Assembly (NCBI GenBank): GCA_030015575.1
Contig: CM057342.1
Span: 264,640,867-264,704,866 of the forward strand
Direction of reading: 5' to 3'
From: Agapanthus africanus
Lineage: Eukaryota > Streptophyta > Magnoliopsida > Asparagales > Amaryllidaceae
Length of the DNA stretch: 64,000 nucleotides
Every line of letters begins with the position of its first letter. Positions within the stretch are counted from its first letter, which is position 1. Shown here piece by piece: positions 45,753-59,149 of this stretch. Below the pieces are notes generated by a model. The model searched no databases. It was not told where the DNA came from and worked only from the letters and a program-made list of their open reading frames with translations. A program made the translations under genes and the position numbers.

Positions 45753-48700
45753 ATCTCCCATTTGCACTAGGGCCATCTGTTGTGGTATCGCATACCCAAC
45801 AATTAGCTGTGGTTGAAGTATCTCATACTCAACCATCCCATAAAAGTCTCTACTGGGAAAAAAGGCCTTTGTGAGTGGATCCGCGCTGTTGTCCTCTGTG
45901 TCTATTCTCCTAACCTCGATCTCCCTGGAGATCAACCATCTCCATGATCAGGTGATACTGCCTAAGAATTATAACTGGATTTCTGATGGGACGGGGGTTC
46001 CTTGGCATAAGCCACAACTCCATTGTCACACAATGGTAGGAACAAAGTTCATCTCATGAACTTATATATATCCAGACTGCCTCTTTGGTAGCATCCTTGG
46101 TAACGATGTATCTTGCCTTTAATCGTCTAGTAAGTCACGGTATCTAGCTTGGAACTCTTCCAACATACTGTCCCTCTACTGAGGGTAAAGACAATGCCTG
46201 CGACTGACATTCAGTCGTCCTTATCACCCTGGAACCTTTCCAATGATTCTCCCTAGGATCGATTGATACCATCTCACTACAACTAGTGAGAATCCTAACA
46301 TCCAATTAGATCTATCTCATAGATCAAAAACCCAGGATTTAGGAGGTATCACCTTGATCCTATACGGAGAATCCTTGTGATAAGCGGAGATTGACCGAGC
46401 GTAGCATAGGAAACTCTTTCCCTATCGAGAGTATGTCATCACGTACTCTACAAGGATTACCACCATACTCCCTACTACCTTTTTGTATATACAAGGTTCA
46501 TCTACCATTTTGATGAAGTCAAACTTTTTGACTACCACATCAAAACAGACGTTCCAACTCCGCGATGCCTGATTTATCACATAAAACATCTTGCTCACGT
46601 TTCCGCTGCTCCCACTGTCTTAGAAGCCCTCTGGCTTTGTACTTATAGACGCTCTCTTCCAAATCATCATTTAGAAAAGTAGTCATGACACCCAACCGCC
46701 AGATATCGTAGTCATGGTATGTAGCCGTGGCAAGTAGGATCTGGATAGACTTAAGCATAGTTTTGAAAGTCTCAACTTTTCCATGTACACCAAGTAATCT
46801 TCTCAAGATATACTTACTCCTGATGGGGATTTAACCCTTCCGATAAAGCAACCAAAGTCCATACTTTGTTGGTGTATAAGGATTCCATCTCAGATCGCTA
46901 AGCATCCAGCCATTCTTACAGAGTCCCACTCCTGATGGCCTGCTCGAAACTAGTTGGGTCATCATCTCATGATGCTATCCTTGCTCCCACTATCATAGAG
47001 AAACCGAAGTATCTCTCAGGTGGATGAGGAACCCTACTAGATCGGCGGAGAGGCTGAGGTTCGTTGGAAACTATTGAATCCTCCGGGTTTACCAAATCAT
47101 CAGCTGCAGTTCGTATAGCTGGAACTCCTTCCAGTTCTACCTCATGACCACTAATTTCTTCATAAGAAATTCCCTTTCACGAAGGTGACATGTTGAGAAA
47201 CAAAACATCTTTTGTTCCTCGGTTAGGTAGAAGATATTCCCTTGCGAATGCTTGGGATATCCAACAAACTTCCACAAAACTGACTTTGCCTCGAGCTTGT
47301 CCGGATTTTGCTTTTAGATATAGGCCGGACAACCCAAAATCTTAACTTACTTAAGATATGGGCTCTTCCCATTCCATATCACATATGAAGTGGTAGGCAA
47401 CTGATTTGATTTGAACCCTATTCAATAGCTATGCAGCTTCTCAAGTGCATAACTCCCAAAAGAAAATAGGCAACTCAGTAGTACTCATCATAGAGCACAC
47501 CATATCAAATAGGGTGTGATTGCTCCGCCCCGATACACCAACGTGCTGTGGTGTATACGGAGGAGTAATGCTGAGAGAGAATCTCGTTCTCCTTTAGAAT
47601 AGTGCAGGAATCCCGTGCTCAAGTATTCTCCTCCTTGATCTCATCAAAGGACATAATACTTATACCCGTTTTTGGTTCTCTACTTCTAACTTATATTCTG
47701 TGATTATCTCAAAAGGTTTAGACTTTTGTTTCAACAGGAACATATGTTCGAATCTTGAGAGATAATCAGTGAATGTAATGAAGTACAAAGAACCAGTCCT
47801 GGCATGTGTAGACAGGGCACCTCATACATCAACATGTATCAATCCCAAGAGTTCACTAACTCTTTCTCTATTTCCAATAAACAGAGCTGTGGTCATCTTA
47901 TCTTTGTGACATGACTGGCAAGTTTCACAAGATGTAAATTCAAACTAATTTAAATATGCATCTAAATGTAACTTAGCTAGTCGGGTCGCATAAATATGAC
48001 CTAGTCTACAATGCCTCAAGAAGGATTCGTTCATTTCTGAACTCTTCCTCTTGTGTGTGTTCTGTATACTAAGAACTGTAGTTTGATTTAGAACGTCAAT
48101 GCTTTTAGATAACGTGCCTGAACCGATCAACTCTTGATATAGGAAATGTACAAAACATTATCCATCAATACAAAATTATATCCTTTCTTTACTAATAAAG
48201 AGACTGATATGATGTTGTATATCAGGTTCGGTATCTAACAACATTCATCCAGAATCAATGTATTCTGATAATACAGGGTGATAACTACCAACAGACTTGG
48301 CTGTAACACTTGTACCGTTTCTATCTCATGAAACTTGTCACCCGTTCTCAGTTCTCTACCTATCTGTAGCCCATGTAACAAATTACATATGCGGGATCCT
48401 GATCCGGTATCTCATACCCAGGACGTAAAGCATACTGAGAAACAGTTCTGTGTAATGAACACACCCGAAGAAGATGCATCAACATGCACTTTCTTCTTTT
48501 GGGCGGCACGGGAATTCTGGTAATCCCCTATTTCCTGCTCTGTCTTATAACAATTACAAGTTGGAGCGGGACCAACGTTCCCTAGCGCAGTATAACAAGC
48601 GGGTTCGGTCAATACATCCGTATTTTTATCTTGATTAAGGCGTGACATAGTCACAACCAGGAGAGAGAGAGAAGAAAACACTCAGCGTGCGCTTTTACAA
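45747..48700 (-). pseudogene. Decayed copia pol of element E
   Basis: Minus-strand order typical of Ty1/copia: protease-side sequence near 48.4-48.7 kb (VDASSSGVF.. and a SWV end), the pre-integrase motif near 48.0-48.1 kb (RHCRLGHIYATRLAKLHLD), integrase core near 47.8-47.0 kb, RT near 46.5-46.8 kb (MLKSIQILLATATYHDYDIW), and the RNase H end near 45.8-45.9 kb (VRRIDTEDNSADPLTKAFF). Integrase before RT separates copia from gypsy. Broken in many places. Confidence 0.8.
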
Positions 48701-49079
48701 GATTAGATTGGTTATCAATTTATCTAATCAGGATGTCTCCTACTGTTTTAGTCAAATCTTCCTTCAAACCCTAAAAGGAAAGACTAGCCGGGATTAGTTA
48801 CACACTACAAGTTTGCCAATCTTTTAGCCAGGCCAGTGCCGGTACTTTGAGGGAGGTTCCCCATGCTTTCGCACGGACCTAATTAAAGTAAACCTCGTTT
48901 TCCCAGAGGCGTAACCCCGTTGACATCTTTCTAGACACCTACTTGATCGGCTAATTGTAATGTGTAAAACTCTCCCAGGAGTAACTCTTACTCGCAGCGG
49001 GTATCGGGATCCAACTATCTCATAGAAGGTATGCAATCTCATTGCAAATTTCAATACTTGAAATTCCCAATAATATTTT

Positions 49080-49690
49080 ACCCCTACCATGCTATGACCT
49101 TGACGCATGCCAAACAACCCATAGTCCGCTAGTCAAGTTCAACCCGTACATTTCTTGATTGAATTAAACCCACCCGCACGACCTTTGACGCATGCCAAAC
49201 AACGCCGTACGAATACCCTAATCCAATTGCATCATATGCTGGCAGATAAGCACTAGTTAGCCACCGTACACTACGCCTTGACGCATGCCAAACTACCGCA
49301 ACACGAATATTAAGTACTACTTATCTGAAATGACGGAGGGTTACGACAGGTTTGTAAGAAAACCCTTTGCGTAATGAACTTGATATCGTTGTAGAATCGA
49401 GTGATTTTAAGTGGAATGTTTTTGAGGCATTTTCTAGTTTTGCTAAAGAGGTCACTCCCGGTGAAGGGATCGTCGGCTCTTTTCTTATCGAATAAGGTGC
49501 AGGATATTTCACAAATACCACTATGCAAAGCAAAAACTATAGAAACTATCAAAAGACAAACCGAGTTTGTAGCATCTGCTAGTTTCGCTAAAGAGGTCAC
49601 TCCTGGTGAAAAGATCTCGGCTCTTTCCTTATCGAATAAGGTGCTGGATGTTCTATAAGGAACACCGCTATGCAAAGCAAGAACTAGAGC
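49080..49690. repeat. Leader repeats of element E
   Basis: CCTTGACGCATGCCAAAC-type motifs occur three times (about 49099, 49181 and 49273). Two copies of a block with GCTAAAGAGGTCACTCC followed by CGAATAAGGTGC lie at about 49440-49505 and 49585-49645. F has the same motifs on the other strand. Confidence 0.8.
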
Positions 49691-49699
49691 TACCAGTTT

Positions 49700-51690
49700 T
49701 TAAACAAGTTTCTACAACATCTTTAGGTTTCTTTTAGTTTTCATTAATCTCATTAATGAAGTCCCATTTTATTATGCTTCACAAGCATCACTTTTGAAAC
49801 GAAATCTGCAATATAATATATATCTCATATATATAATATAAGCATTCGTCTCAGGCAGTAATATGATCTCATCACAGAACATTGCAGCAGAAGAACATAT
49901 ATGAAATATTGGATATAATAGGACGTCCGTGTTTTAATACGAGCCTGTATAAAACACGGATTCTACGGTCGCGATGAATAGCCAAACCCACATCCCTAGA
50001 CCCCTACGAGAGCGATAAGCAACACTGCCAATTCTAGGGTTAGGAGACCCGGTCTCGACTCCTCGAGATGGTCTCCCACTGGACCCTAGAACCCGGTTAC
50101 TTGTGCTCCCCGCCTTGGGTCTACCTAATGCGGAAAAGTAAATAATATACAATGGTGACATCATCCTCAGCCCGGAAGTGCCCCAATAAAAGAATATTAC
50201 ATACAAATGAATTTTACATGAAAGAAAAAGAAAAACTCTCATCTCACATAAAACCCCCGGCTATTCAAAACGCGACGATCCAATATAACATATCACAGCA
50301 ACACATAATATCTCATATCATCAACGTAAGCAAGTATGCGTATCCCGATTGTCGTTGATGTATAGCAACGAAGCCGGCGATACACCACATACTACGCTTA
50401 CGGTCACAGAAAAGAAAGTGTAAAATTACAACAGTTGTAATCCGCAACCTTCTTAGACATCGCATGCCTAACCAAATGAATTCCTTAGACATCGCATGCC
50501 TAACAATTATAAACCCTGCATTTTAGTCTCTATATCGAAAACTCTTTTCAATATCAAGTCGGGCAATTCAACAAGATTCCCGACATCCTGATCGAATGCT
50601 CGTCGCAAACTTCAGTAGACGGCCGCACCCCCGGATGCTGTCAATGAAGTGCACTAAGGCGGAACACCGCTGCCGCGAGCACCCGAACGGATGCTTTTGG
50701 CGACGGGGTTCTTCTACAGTCACTTGTTTGGGGCTATGGGGCATGGCTGTCTGTTAAGTTTACCCAGCGAATATCCACGTACGCTACGTGATTGCGACGG
50801 ACTTTTGATCGCATCAAAATCCCGTGGCAACCGATCATATGAGACTAAACTGCTAGATTTATAACATTCAAATTAGTTATCTCATAACTACTTGTGGATT
50901 CCAAATATTATATCACATTCCAGATAAAAAGACAGTGTTAAACTTTCCGATCGAATAAACAAACACCCAAGATTTCCCAAATAGCTCAACACTTGAGCGG
51001 AGTTCAAAAAGTATCCATCACATTCTACAGTACCAATGGTCCAGCCGTAGAAGGGTCAAGTCAACGCCTCACATGTGGCAACACCGTACTACCACAAACC
51101 CTAAGGTTCAGAGGCGGTTCAGACGGTCACATAATCGAGTTAAGGTTTGTGTACTTCTAGAGGGTCCACCGCGTTACTTGTATGATTTTCCGGAAGTTTC
51201 AAACTCGAGAAAAAATCCAACTTTTGAAAAATTTTCCGACAAGGGAAAAATTGAGTTATTGATATCCATTCGAACTTTTTAACAGTTTCTAAAATTACCC
51301 GGAAAAAAATTAAACAAAGTTAAATTATCCGATCGAATCAACGAGTCCCCAATACATCCCAGAAAACTCAACACTTGAGTAAATTAAAAATTCCCAGAAG
51401 AATCAGGAAGTACCTACGGTTATAACTCTGCAAAAAACTAACAATAATTCGCCTGTACGACCGTGTGACCGCCGCGCGACGCATGGTCCTGCCGCGGTTC
51501 CGCGGCGCTTTATGCGAATTACTATGTCGTTTTTACAGTTGTCCATATAATTCCCTGCTGATTTTTTTGAGCATTTTTAATATGAAAAAAATCAACTTTT
51601 TGAAAAATTTCCAGAAACTAGGGTTTTATGGGTATTCGGAGTTCGATCGGACTTTAAACTTTGCCTAGACTTTGCCTAAAGCTCTAGCTT
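49700..51690. other. 5' leader of element E, no recognisable gag
   Basis: Sequence between the leader repeats and the primer-binding site. No gag domain can be recognised on the minus strand. A 24-base motif CCTTAGACATCGCATGCCTAAC-like unit is duplicated near 50450-50505. Confidence 0.5.
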
Positions 51691-51703
51691 GGATCTGATA
51701 CCA
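51691..51703 (-). other. Primer-binding site of element E
   Basis: Minus-strand TGGTATCAGATCC, complementary to the 3' end of initiator methionine tRNA, as usual in copia elements; one base from the LTR. Confidence 0.85.
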
Positions 51704-51704
51704 C

Positions 51705-53823
51705 TGTAGGGTTACTAGACACACGCATAAGGGTCTATAAGGCATCAACCATGCCCGATTTAAAATTTAGCCGTGCCGAACAACCCTAAACCAAGATCAT
51801 AGACTAGAGATTAGGCGAAACAAAGCATGTTAAACACTTTAACATCTAAGAGTTTGGGATTACAACCTTTGTAGTCCGGTCCTTCACTTCATAAGCTCCG
51901 TGTTGTGGTCCCTTCGCTGCGATCATCAAGTTCCGGACTCTCGAGAGGTTCCACGAAGAGAAAGATACAAGCTTGCTTCCGATCTTCGATAACAAAAATG
52001 ATCTACCTTGAAGTTTCATTAACACAAGCTCTCACTCACTAAATGAAGTGAAGACCCTAATCTAAATGGCTAGGATAGATTAGGATGATGAAGTAGGAAT
52101 TTAGCTCTTATTTTTTTTCTTAGTCTCACTCATTTTCATCACATAAGAAAAACCTAGAAAGCTTTTTAAAAGCTCAAGGAAGAAGAAGAAGAATAGTAAT
52201 TTTTTTGTGATGAATAATGAAAGTGGTCATATCATTACCAAAGCAACCATGGTTAAGTCAAGAAAAGACTTAACTATTGTAGAGATCTAACCATAGTTAA
52301 GGGTGTGGGTTGGGTTAAGTAAACATCTTGCAAAATATCTTTGCAAAAACAAAAAGGAAACCTTCTAGAAGGTTCAAGAAAGAACTAACCCAAATCAAAC
52401 CCTAACCTTGTTTAATCTCCACTAAACATGTTGCATTAGTAATCATATAATGTTACAATATTATATATCACATATATAATATTTATTGTAACAAAATAAA
52501 ATAATACAATTAACATATATCGCATATATATCAATGTATTACCCGAGTGAAGAAAAGAATCTTTTAGTGGGCTTATATCAGTTAATGTAATTTAATATAT
52601 CAAATATATAATTATATATTAAATTATCGAATTAACCCTTGATCTGATAATCCGGCTATTTCACAAATAACCGACTAATATAATCTGTATCAGTTCATCG
52701 AATCAACCCTTGATCCGATGACCCGGCTATATCACATATACCCGGCCGATATCTCATATCGCGAGAATCTAATACGGTATCACATACACGTATTGTTCTC
52801 GGTCCTGCACATATCACATATGTGCTCCTACTCCATTTTTCCCGAGCCAAGAAACCTCAGTGTAGGACTCTAAAGAATCGTCAATACGCTGGCAGTAGGT
52901 GATGATCATATCAAACACCCACAAGCTGCAAGCGGTCAGCTAAACGTAACAGCCACCCAGGTATTGAGCGCTCAGAAGATCAACAAGCAAGCATGTACTT
53001 TCTCCTGTGAATCCAGTCAGTAACACTCCCGTACAGTCCGGTCTCGTCGTCTGATATGTCGCATATCTCGCCTAGGGGTGGTAAACGTCAGACCCCAGTA
53101 GCTTGATAAGTCGTGTCGATATGAGGTCTATAACAGTTTGAGAAACTACTGATAACACTTACCAGTAAATCTCAGCAACCCTGGCCAGGGATTTCTAGTT
53201 ATAGCCAATCGAACACTGCGCAACATCAACTCCCTATACCGGGAGAGACGAATCCCCTCCTATCGCTCATTGCCTCCATGTGATTCGGGACTGTACCCAA
53301 AAGCCACCTTTTTGCACGCCCTCTTGGACGTGGTATGATGGAAATCAAAGCACAGTGGGAATTACACAAGACTCTATGACGATCTCGGGTCTACATACTA
53401 CTCTGTACCAGTGTCACCAGAGAACTGCCATCTGACATGAGGTATAATACCATCTAGGAGTTCTCGGCGAGTCCGTCTAGTGTACCCAGTCTCCACTGAG
53501 CACCCGTACACCATCCTTGATGTCAAACACCGATGGATATGGGATCATCCATCGTCCATTATATGGGTCAAGATGCGTATACGCTAGTCTACTCTGGTGT
53601 ATCGATGCCCTGTCTCGATACACCCTCGACTAGGAACAGTTATAGGATGTACTCGTCGACTATCGTGGCCCCACCAGTATGATCTCATCATAGTCCCAGT
53701 AGTCGAGTACATATCCTAAGGGCTTTATCAACATGTAACATAGAGACAATCAGAGTACATGTTAAGATAAAGTGCAACCAGATAGCGTACTATCATGTCG
53801 AGCAAGAAAGTCCTCCCTATATA
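51705..53823 (-). repeat. 5' LTR of element E, larger part
   Basis: The LTR starts TGTAGGGTTAC on the plus strand and is interrupted at 53824 by F. It resumes at 63441 and ends at 63515. Confidence 0.9.
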
Positions 53824-55888
53824 TGTTGGATATAGTGCCCTCTAAGTTAATTATTGGATCGCAGGTACGTGATTGCAATGATTGAAGGAGGACCTATATC
53901 GATAAAACAGTCTTACTCGAGATGATAGTATGCTATCTGGTTTGTCTTTATCATCATGTATATGTTGATAAAGCCCATAGGATTCTTGCTTGACTACCAG
54001 CAGTTTGATGGTGATCATATATATGGGAACTGGGGTCTATAAGCACATCCTTAAAAGTGTCCCTAGTCGTGGGAGTTTCGAAACATGGCATCGATATTCC
54101 AGAGTAGACTAGTGTATACAGTCGAGACCCCGACGAGGGGCGGTGGCCGGTCTCACAAGCCACTGGTGTCAGTTGGATCACCTAAGATGTATACTGGTGC
54201 TCATTGGGTTATGAGTATACTGGACAGGACTCGCCGGGAACATGCTAGTTGGTATTATACATATCTTCAGATAGCAGTTCCCTGGTGACTTGTGTACTGG
54301 TTAGTTCATCGACCTGAGGTCGTCATTTGTCTCGTGTGAGTTCCCACTGTGCTTTGATTTATACCCTACCACGGGTCAAAGGAGTCGTGCAAACAGGTAT
54401 ATTTTGGGTACAGTCCCGAGCCACATTGGAGGCAAGTGAGCGGATCGTCGGGGATTCATCTCTCCCGGTATTGAGGATGAGATCGCGCTGTGTTTAGGAG
54501 AGCCATTACATGAAATCCCTGGCCAGGGTAATCAAGATTTACTGGAAGGTATTCCAGTAATATCTCAGGGTGTTCTGGGCTACTCTCTGACACGACTTAT
54601 GCAGCTATTGGGGGTCTGACGTTTACCGGCCCCCTAGGCCTAATATGCGATACTCATAGACGAATGTTCCGGACTGTACGGATATTGTCACTGTCAGGCT
54701 CAGTAGGGTTTATAGATGAGTTCGCTCGTCAGCTTCCCTTCCAATCAATACATAGGCAAACCGTTACGTACAGCTTGTACCTCTGACGTGCTAGTGGTTA
54801 TACCCAGTGCCAGTGTATTGATGAGTCATTAGAGTCCCCCACAGACACTTTCCCAAGTTCGGGCGAAACGTTGTAGATGCCGTATGGGTTTATGGCAGGG
54901 TTCGGAAAAAGCACGTGCGTTTTCGCACGTGTCATTTTTCGGGCAGATAATACTGGTAGGCTTTCGTTAAAGCCGGATCCCAGTATTATACTGTGTAGAT
55001 ATAATATCTTTGTCTCAGTTGCATTTGTATTCGGTCGTAATACAAATGCGGGTATGTTTATACTGTTACGGGGTTATCCTGAAGTTCGTTTCAGGATCAC
55101 TTTTGGATGTTGCCAGTTTCCAATTTTCTATCACCCGTATTTAACATTCGGTTAAATACGGATTTGTCTTTTCGTCTTGAGGGTGAGTCATGCTTCTAGA
55201 AGGTTCTAGAAGTGGTGATTAGGCTTGTGACTCATTTGTTGATTAATGGTGCTTTAATGGTGCATTTAATGTGTTTATACATGACTCATTCTTTCTTTAG
55301 TTGTGATGATAAGTTCAAAGCTTATGGTCACCCCTCTCTTGCTCGTACACTCACCTCCCTCCTCTCCTTTATATGGCTGGCCCCCTCTTGTGGGAAATGG
55401 ATGGCTGTTCATTTTTATTTGTGAGAAAAGATTATGATAACTAGTGTATGGAAATTTCCTAGTTCAATTTCCATTCACCCGATTCCAAATGGCAACTTCA
55501 TTAACCGTTCGTCCATAGCCTTGGACGTAACGAGACAAAGTATTTTACTCATTCTCTACTTCATCTTGGTTGTCTCTTTTAGCAAACTTGACGATCGAGT
55601 TGCCTCGGTTCAGAGGCGGGAGCCGTTTAAAGATTCGTCGACGTGGTGCCACCTGGACGACGAGACCGGAGATCGAGCAAGTTCGGATTAGTTGCAACAT
55701 AGCGTGGGATGATGGTTGAAGACCGAAGGACTCGGATCATTCGGTATAACAATTCTACCCTCTTTACAATTTGTTAGTTTAGCTTTAATGGCAGATCCGG
55801 GTTATAGTACGCGATAGCGCCAGTCGTAAAAGTTTTGTTCCGCATATTGGCGTCTGTTAGACGGTCGGGGCGCTGCCGCGGACTTACA
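53824..55888 (+). repeat. 5' LTR of element F
   Basis: 2,065 bases, TGTTGGATATAG..GGACTTACA. A possible TATA motif (CTTTATATGGC) is near 55368. Confidence 0.92.
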
Positions 55889-55889
55889 G

Positions 55890-55901
55890 TGGTATCAGAG
55901 C
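55890..55901 (+). other. Primer-binding site of element F
   Basis: TGGTATCAGAGC, complementary to initiator methionine tRNA, one base after the LTR. Confidence 0.9.
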
Positions 55902-57230
55902 ATCACTATTAAGCTATACTAACTTGTGCTAACGCGTTTAAAAGATCGATCGAACGGAATTTCCGAAATCACAATTTTCTGTACATAAAGTTTCTGTCGA
56001 TTTTAAATCTGTTCTAAAATTCATTTTGAGCACTTCAGAAAAACAAGCAAGCTTTTCTAAGCCATCCGTACAAATTTGGTCACGTGATCTCACTTAACCA
56101 CCGCGGATCCGCGGTGGTTTAGTGGGAACAGTGCTCCAGAATTGTACAGGGGCTTCTTCACAGGGAATTGTGGTTTCTGGTACTGTTCTTTTGGGCCCAG
56201 ATTTTGTTACTGTACAACAGATGTACGTGGGGCCCACTTCGGAAAATTTAGTCGATCGAAATTTAAACGTGTTAGTTTACAGTACTTACTTTATATCTCC
56301 AACCGGGAATGTCATTTGATCGGTAAACCGCGTCTGATTGCTATAGTTCTTTTAGACAGGTTTGCGAACGTAACATTCGCGTTGATGTTCTGTGTTGTGC
56401 TGTAATGTTGCGGATTTATCGTGGTGGATAGCAGGGTGCAATGATAGTGCAGTTTGGATTTATTTGTACATTTGATATTGCGGGGCGAGCGTCCAACATG
56501 TGGACTGCCGTCACTGCCTGTTGTATAATATTCTTTTAGGGCACACCGGGTTGAGGTCGATGTACCCGTTGTACATATTTTTATTTCTGTACTAGGTTTA
56601 TCCCGCGTAGGAGTGCACGGATAGCCGGGTTCTGGAGGGCAATGGGTCCGTATCTCATGGCTTTGAGAGGCAAAGGGACCTCACTCTAAAATTGGCAGAC
56701 TATTCGCCGCACTCGTAGGGGGTACAGGTTGACCCAAGGAGGGGTGCTCGATTTACCGGATTCCGTGAAGTGCCGGGTGTTCCATTCACTATGTTGTGGG
56801 GACCACCTCGCTTCAGGTTTTGGCGGGTAACTTGCCGCACCCGTAGGGGTCTAGGTTTCATTGCACAGGCTATCCACAAGACCAGGGGAACGTCGGTTTT
56901 CATCAGCGGCTCTGTGAAACTCGGGGATCCCAGATTATCTGTATTGTTCTATGATGCTTATTACTTTTCTGTAATGTTGCATATTATCACGCCTGGGGCG
57001 ATTATTGTATATTAGTATATATACTATTAGATGTTGTATATGTTTTACACCAGCGCTAGTCCAGCCCCCGCTCTGTCGTTAGTTAAGTAACCTAACGGGT
57101 GATGACGGGACCCAGTGGCGAATGCGGATGGCATATACGTACATTTTATTTTCGTTCTTTTCTGGTGTGATTAAATGATGGGAATGCGTTGATTCTTATC
57201 AATGCAAGATAAAACAAACCTATATTTGAT
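55902..57230 (+). other. 5' leader of element F, no recognisable gag
   Basis: No capsid or zinc-knuckle sequence is recognisable in any frame. Two related segments carry CGCACYCGTAGGGG (near 56706 and 56837) with CGGTTTTC/GTTTATCC-type surroundings. Confidence 0.5.
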
Positions 57231-57239
57231 GTTGTTGGA

Positions 57240-57860
57240 ACAAATTACAAAGATATTTCCTTTTGTTTTGCACAGTGATATTCAGTTAGAATATCCTGCA
57301 CCTCATTCGACGAGGCAAGGGCCGAGATCCCTTCACCGGGAATGATTGGGCAGAAGTTTACGTCAGGGAAATAACTTAAATATAGTCGATCACAAGTTAC
57401 TTTGCATAGCGGTATTCAGTTAGAATTTCCTGCACCTCATTCCACGAGGAAAGAGCCAAGATCCCTTCACCGGGAGTGACTTCTTTAGCAAAACGTTTTC
57501 GCCACTATATTTATCTATCAGGTTCCTTCAACGAGATCAAGTTCATTACGTTAAAGGTTTTTCGCCAAAAACCATCCGTAAACCTCCGTCATTTCTTATG
57601 AATGGTCAGTAGTATTCAAGCTATGTTCTTTGGCCTACGTCAAGGCGTAGTGTTTGGTAGCTACTGGGTATTCATTTGTTGCATAGATAGATGCATTAGT
57701 TTAGGACAGACGTACAGCCTTGTTGGCCTACGTCAAGGGCATGTACGATGACCTAATTTAATCAGGACAATGACGGGCAGAACTTGACATGTGACTTATG
57801 ATTTGTTGGTCTATGTCAAGGTCATAAGAGCATGGGATAAAAATTATATCGGGAGTTTCA
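57240..57860. repeat. Leader repeats of element F
   Basis: Two blocks with TTCAGTTAGAAT, TCCTGCACCTCATTC and ATCCCTTCACCGGGA (57278-57345 and 57412-57480), then three TTGGYCTAYGTCAAGG motifs (near 57629, 57723, 57806). These match the E repeats at 49.1-49.7 kb and the D repeats at 63.5-63.7 kb. Confidence 0.82.
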
Positions 57861-58212
57861 AACATACAGGAAACTTGCCAGACTTGGGCATACCTTCTGG
57901 AGTATAATAACGTGAGTGGATACCGTCACGTTATCATGCGATGAGAGTTGGATCCCGATTCCCACTAATGAGTTAGTTTACTCTTCGGGTGATCCCGACT
58001 AATTCTTCTTTCAGGTTTGGAGGAGAATTTGAGATTACAGTGGGAGGTTTCCTAATTAGATAAAATGATAACCATTCTGATCTAGGTAAGAGTGCACGTA
58101 GAGTGTTTCTTTTCTCTCTCTCTTTGGCAGCGACCTTTGACCGACCCTAAACTATAACTCAGTGACTAAAGTTGACCGAACCTTCTTAATTTACTGACTT
58201 TTGGATTGTCTA

Positions 58213-58990
58213 TAGTTGCATAAGTCATTGCCGCTCCTTCTTTTACCCTTTGTATTTCTCAGAACAACCCGTATTACTACGGATATCCACTTCCATTGGA
58301 TAGATCCATCGTATGGTTATATACGAACTCGAAGGGATTTTTTCGAGGATGGATCCAGGTTCAGGAGAAATAGAATTGGTTTATTCAGTCGTCTTTTATT
58401 ATCACCTTCTCTCAGGTTGCGAGGGCTCCTTGGTTTAGGAGAGTACACCTATTACGCTTATTGGATAGTCTTATTCCAAACCATAGGCAGGTGCCGAAAG
58501 GTAGGGAATGAAGAAAACCAATTAGCCTAAGTAGGGTGTGCAGAAGGTAATATGTAAAGACAAGATAAAGGAATTAGAAAAAGGGCGAAGTAAATTGCGA
58601 CTATTCATATTCACGACCAAACCACGTGTTTCATCGCCACTCCTACTTCACCTTTGATTTCTCCAGAACAACCCGTATCACTACGAACATCCAATTCCAT
58701 TGGATAAATCCATCGTATGGTTATATACGAACTCGAAGGATAATTTTTCGAGGATGGATTCTGGTTCAGGAGAAAAAGGAATAAGGTTTATTCAGTTGTC
58801 TTTTATCATCACCTTCTTCAAGTTGCGAGTACTTCTAGGATTAGGAGGGTACACCTATTATGCTTACTGGATATTCTTCTTCCAAACCATAGGCTGGTGC
58901 CGAACGGTAGGGAAGGAAGAAAACCACTTAGCCTAATGATGGTGTACTAAAGGTAACAACTAAAGACAAATAAAGGGAATTGGAAAGATG
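58213..58990. repeat. Tandem duplication of about 405 bp in element F
   Basis: Two copies, collinear with the D pair. In both, an open stretch ends in the same phrase: YTYYAYWI, then FQTIG, then ENQLA or ENHLA. I recognise no known domain. Confidence 0.8.
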
Positions 58991-59149
58991 GCAAGGAAAT
59001 ATACGGTTAAAGTCATGATTTGGATTATGGAAGAGGCATTACTAGGAATACCAGGATACCCCTACGAAACATATTTATGTTTCATATTTACTGTGCATTG
59101 TTAATAGAAAACTGATTTCCCGATTAAAATACTTACTCCAGGGTATGTA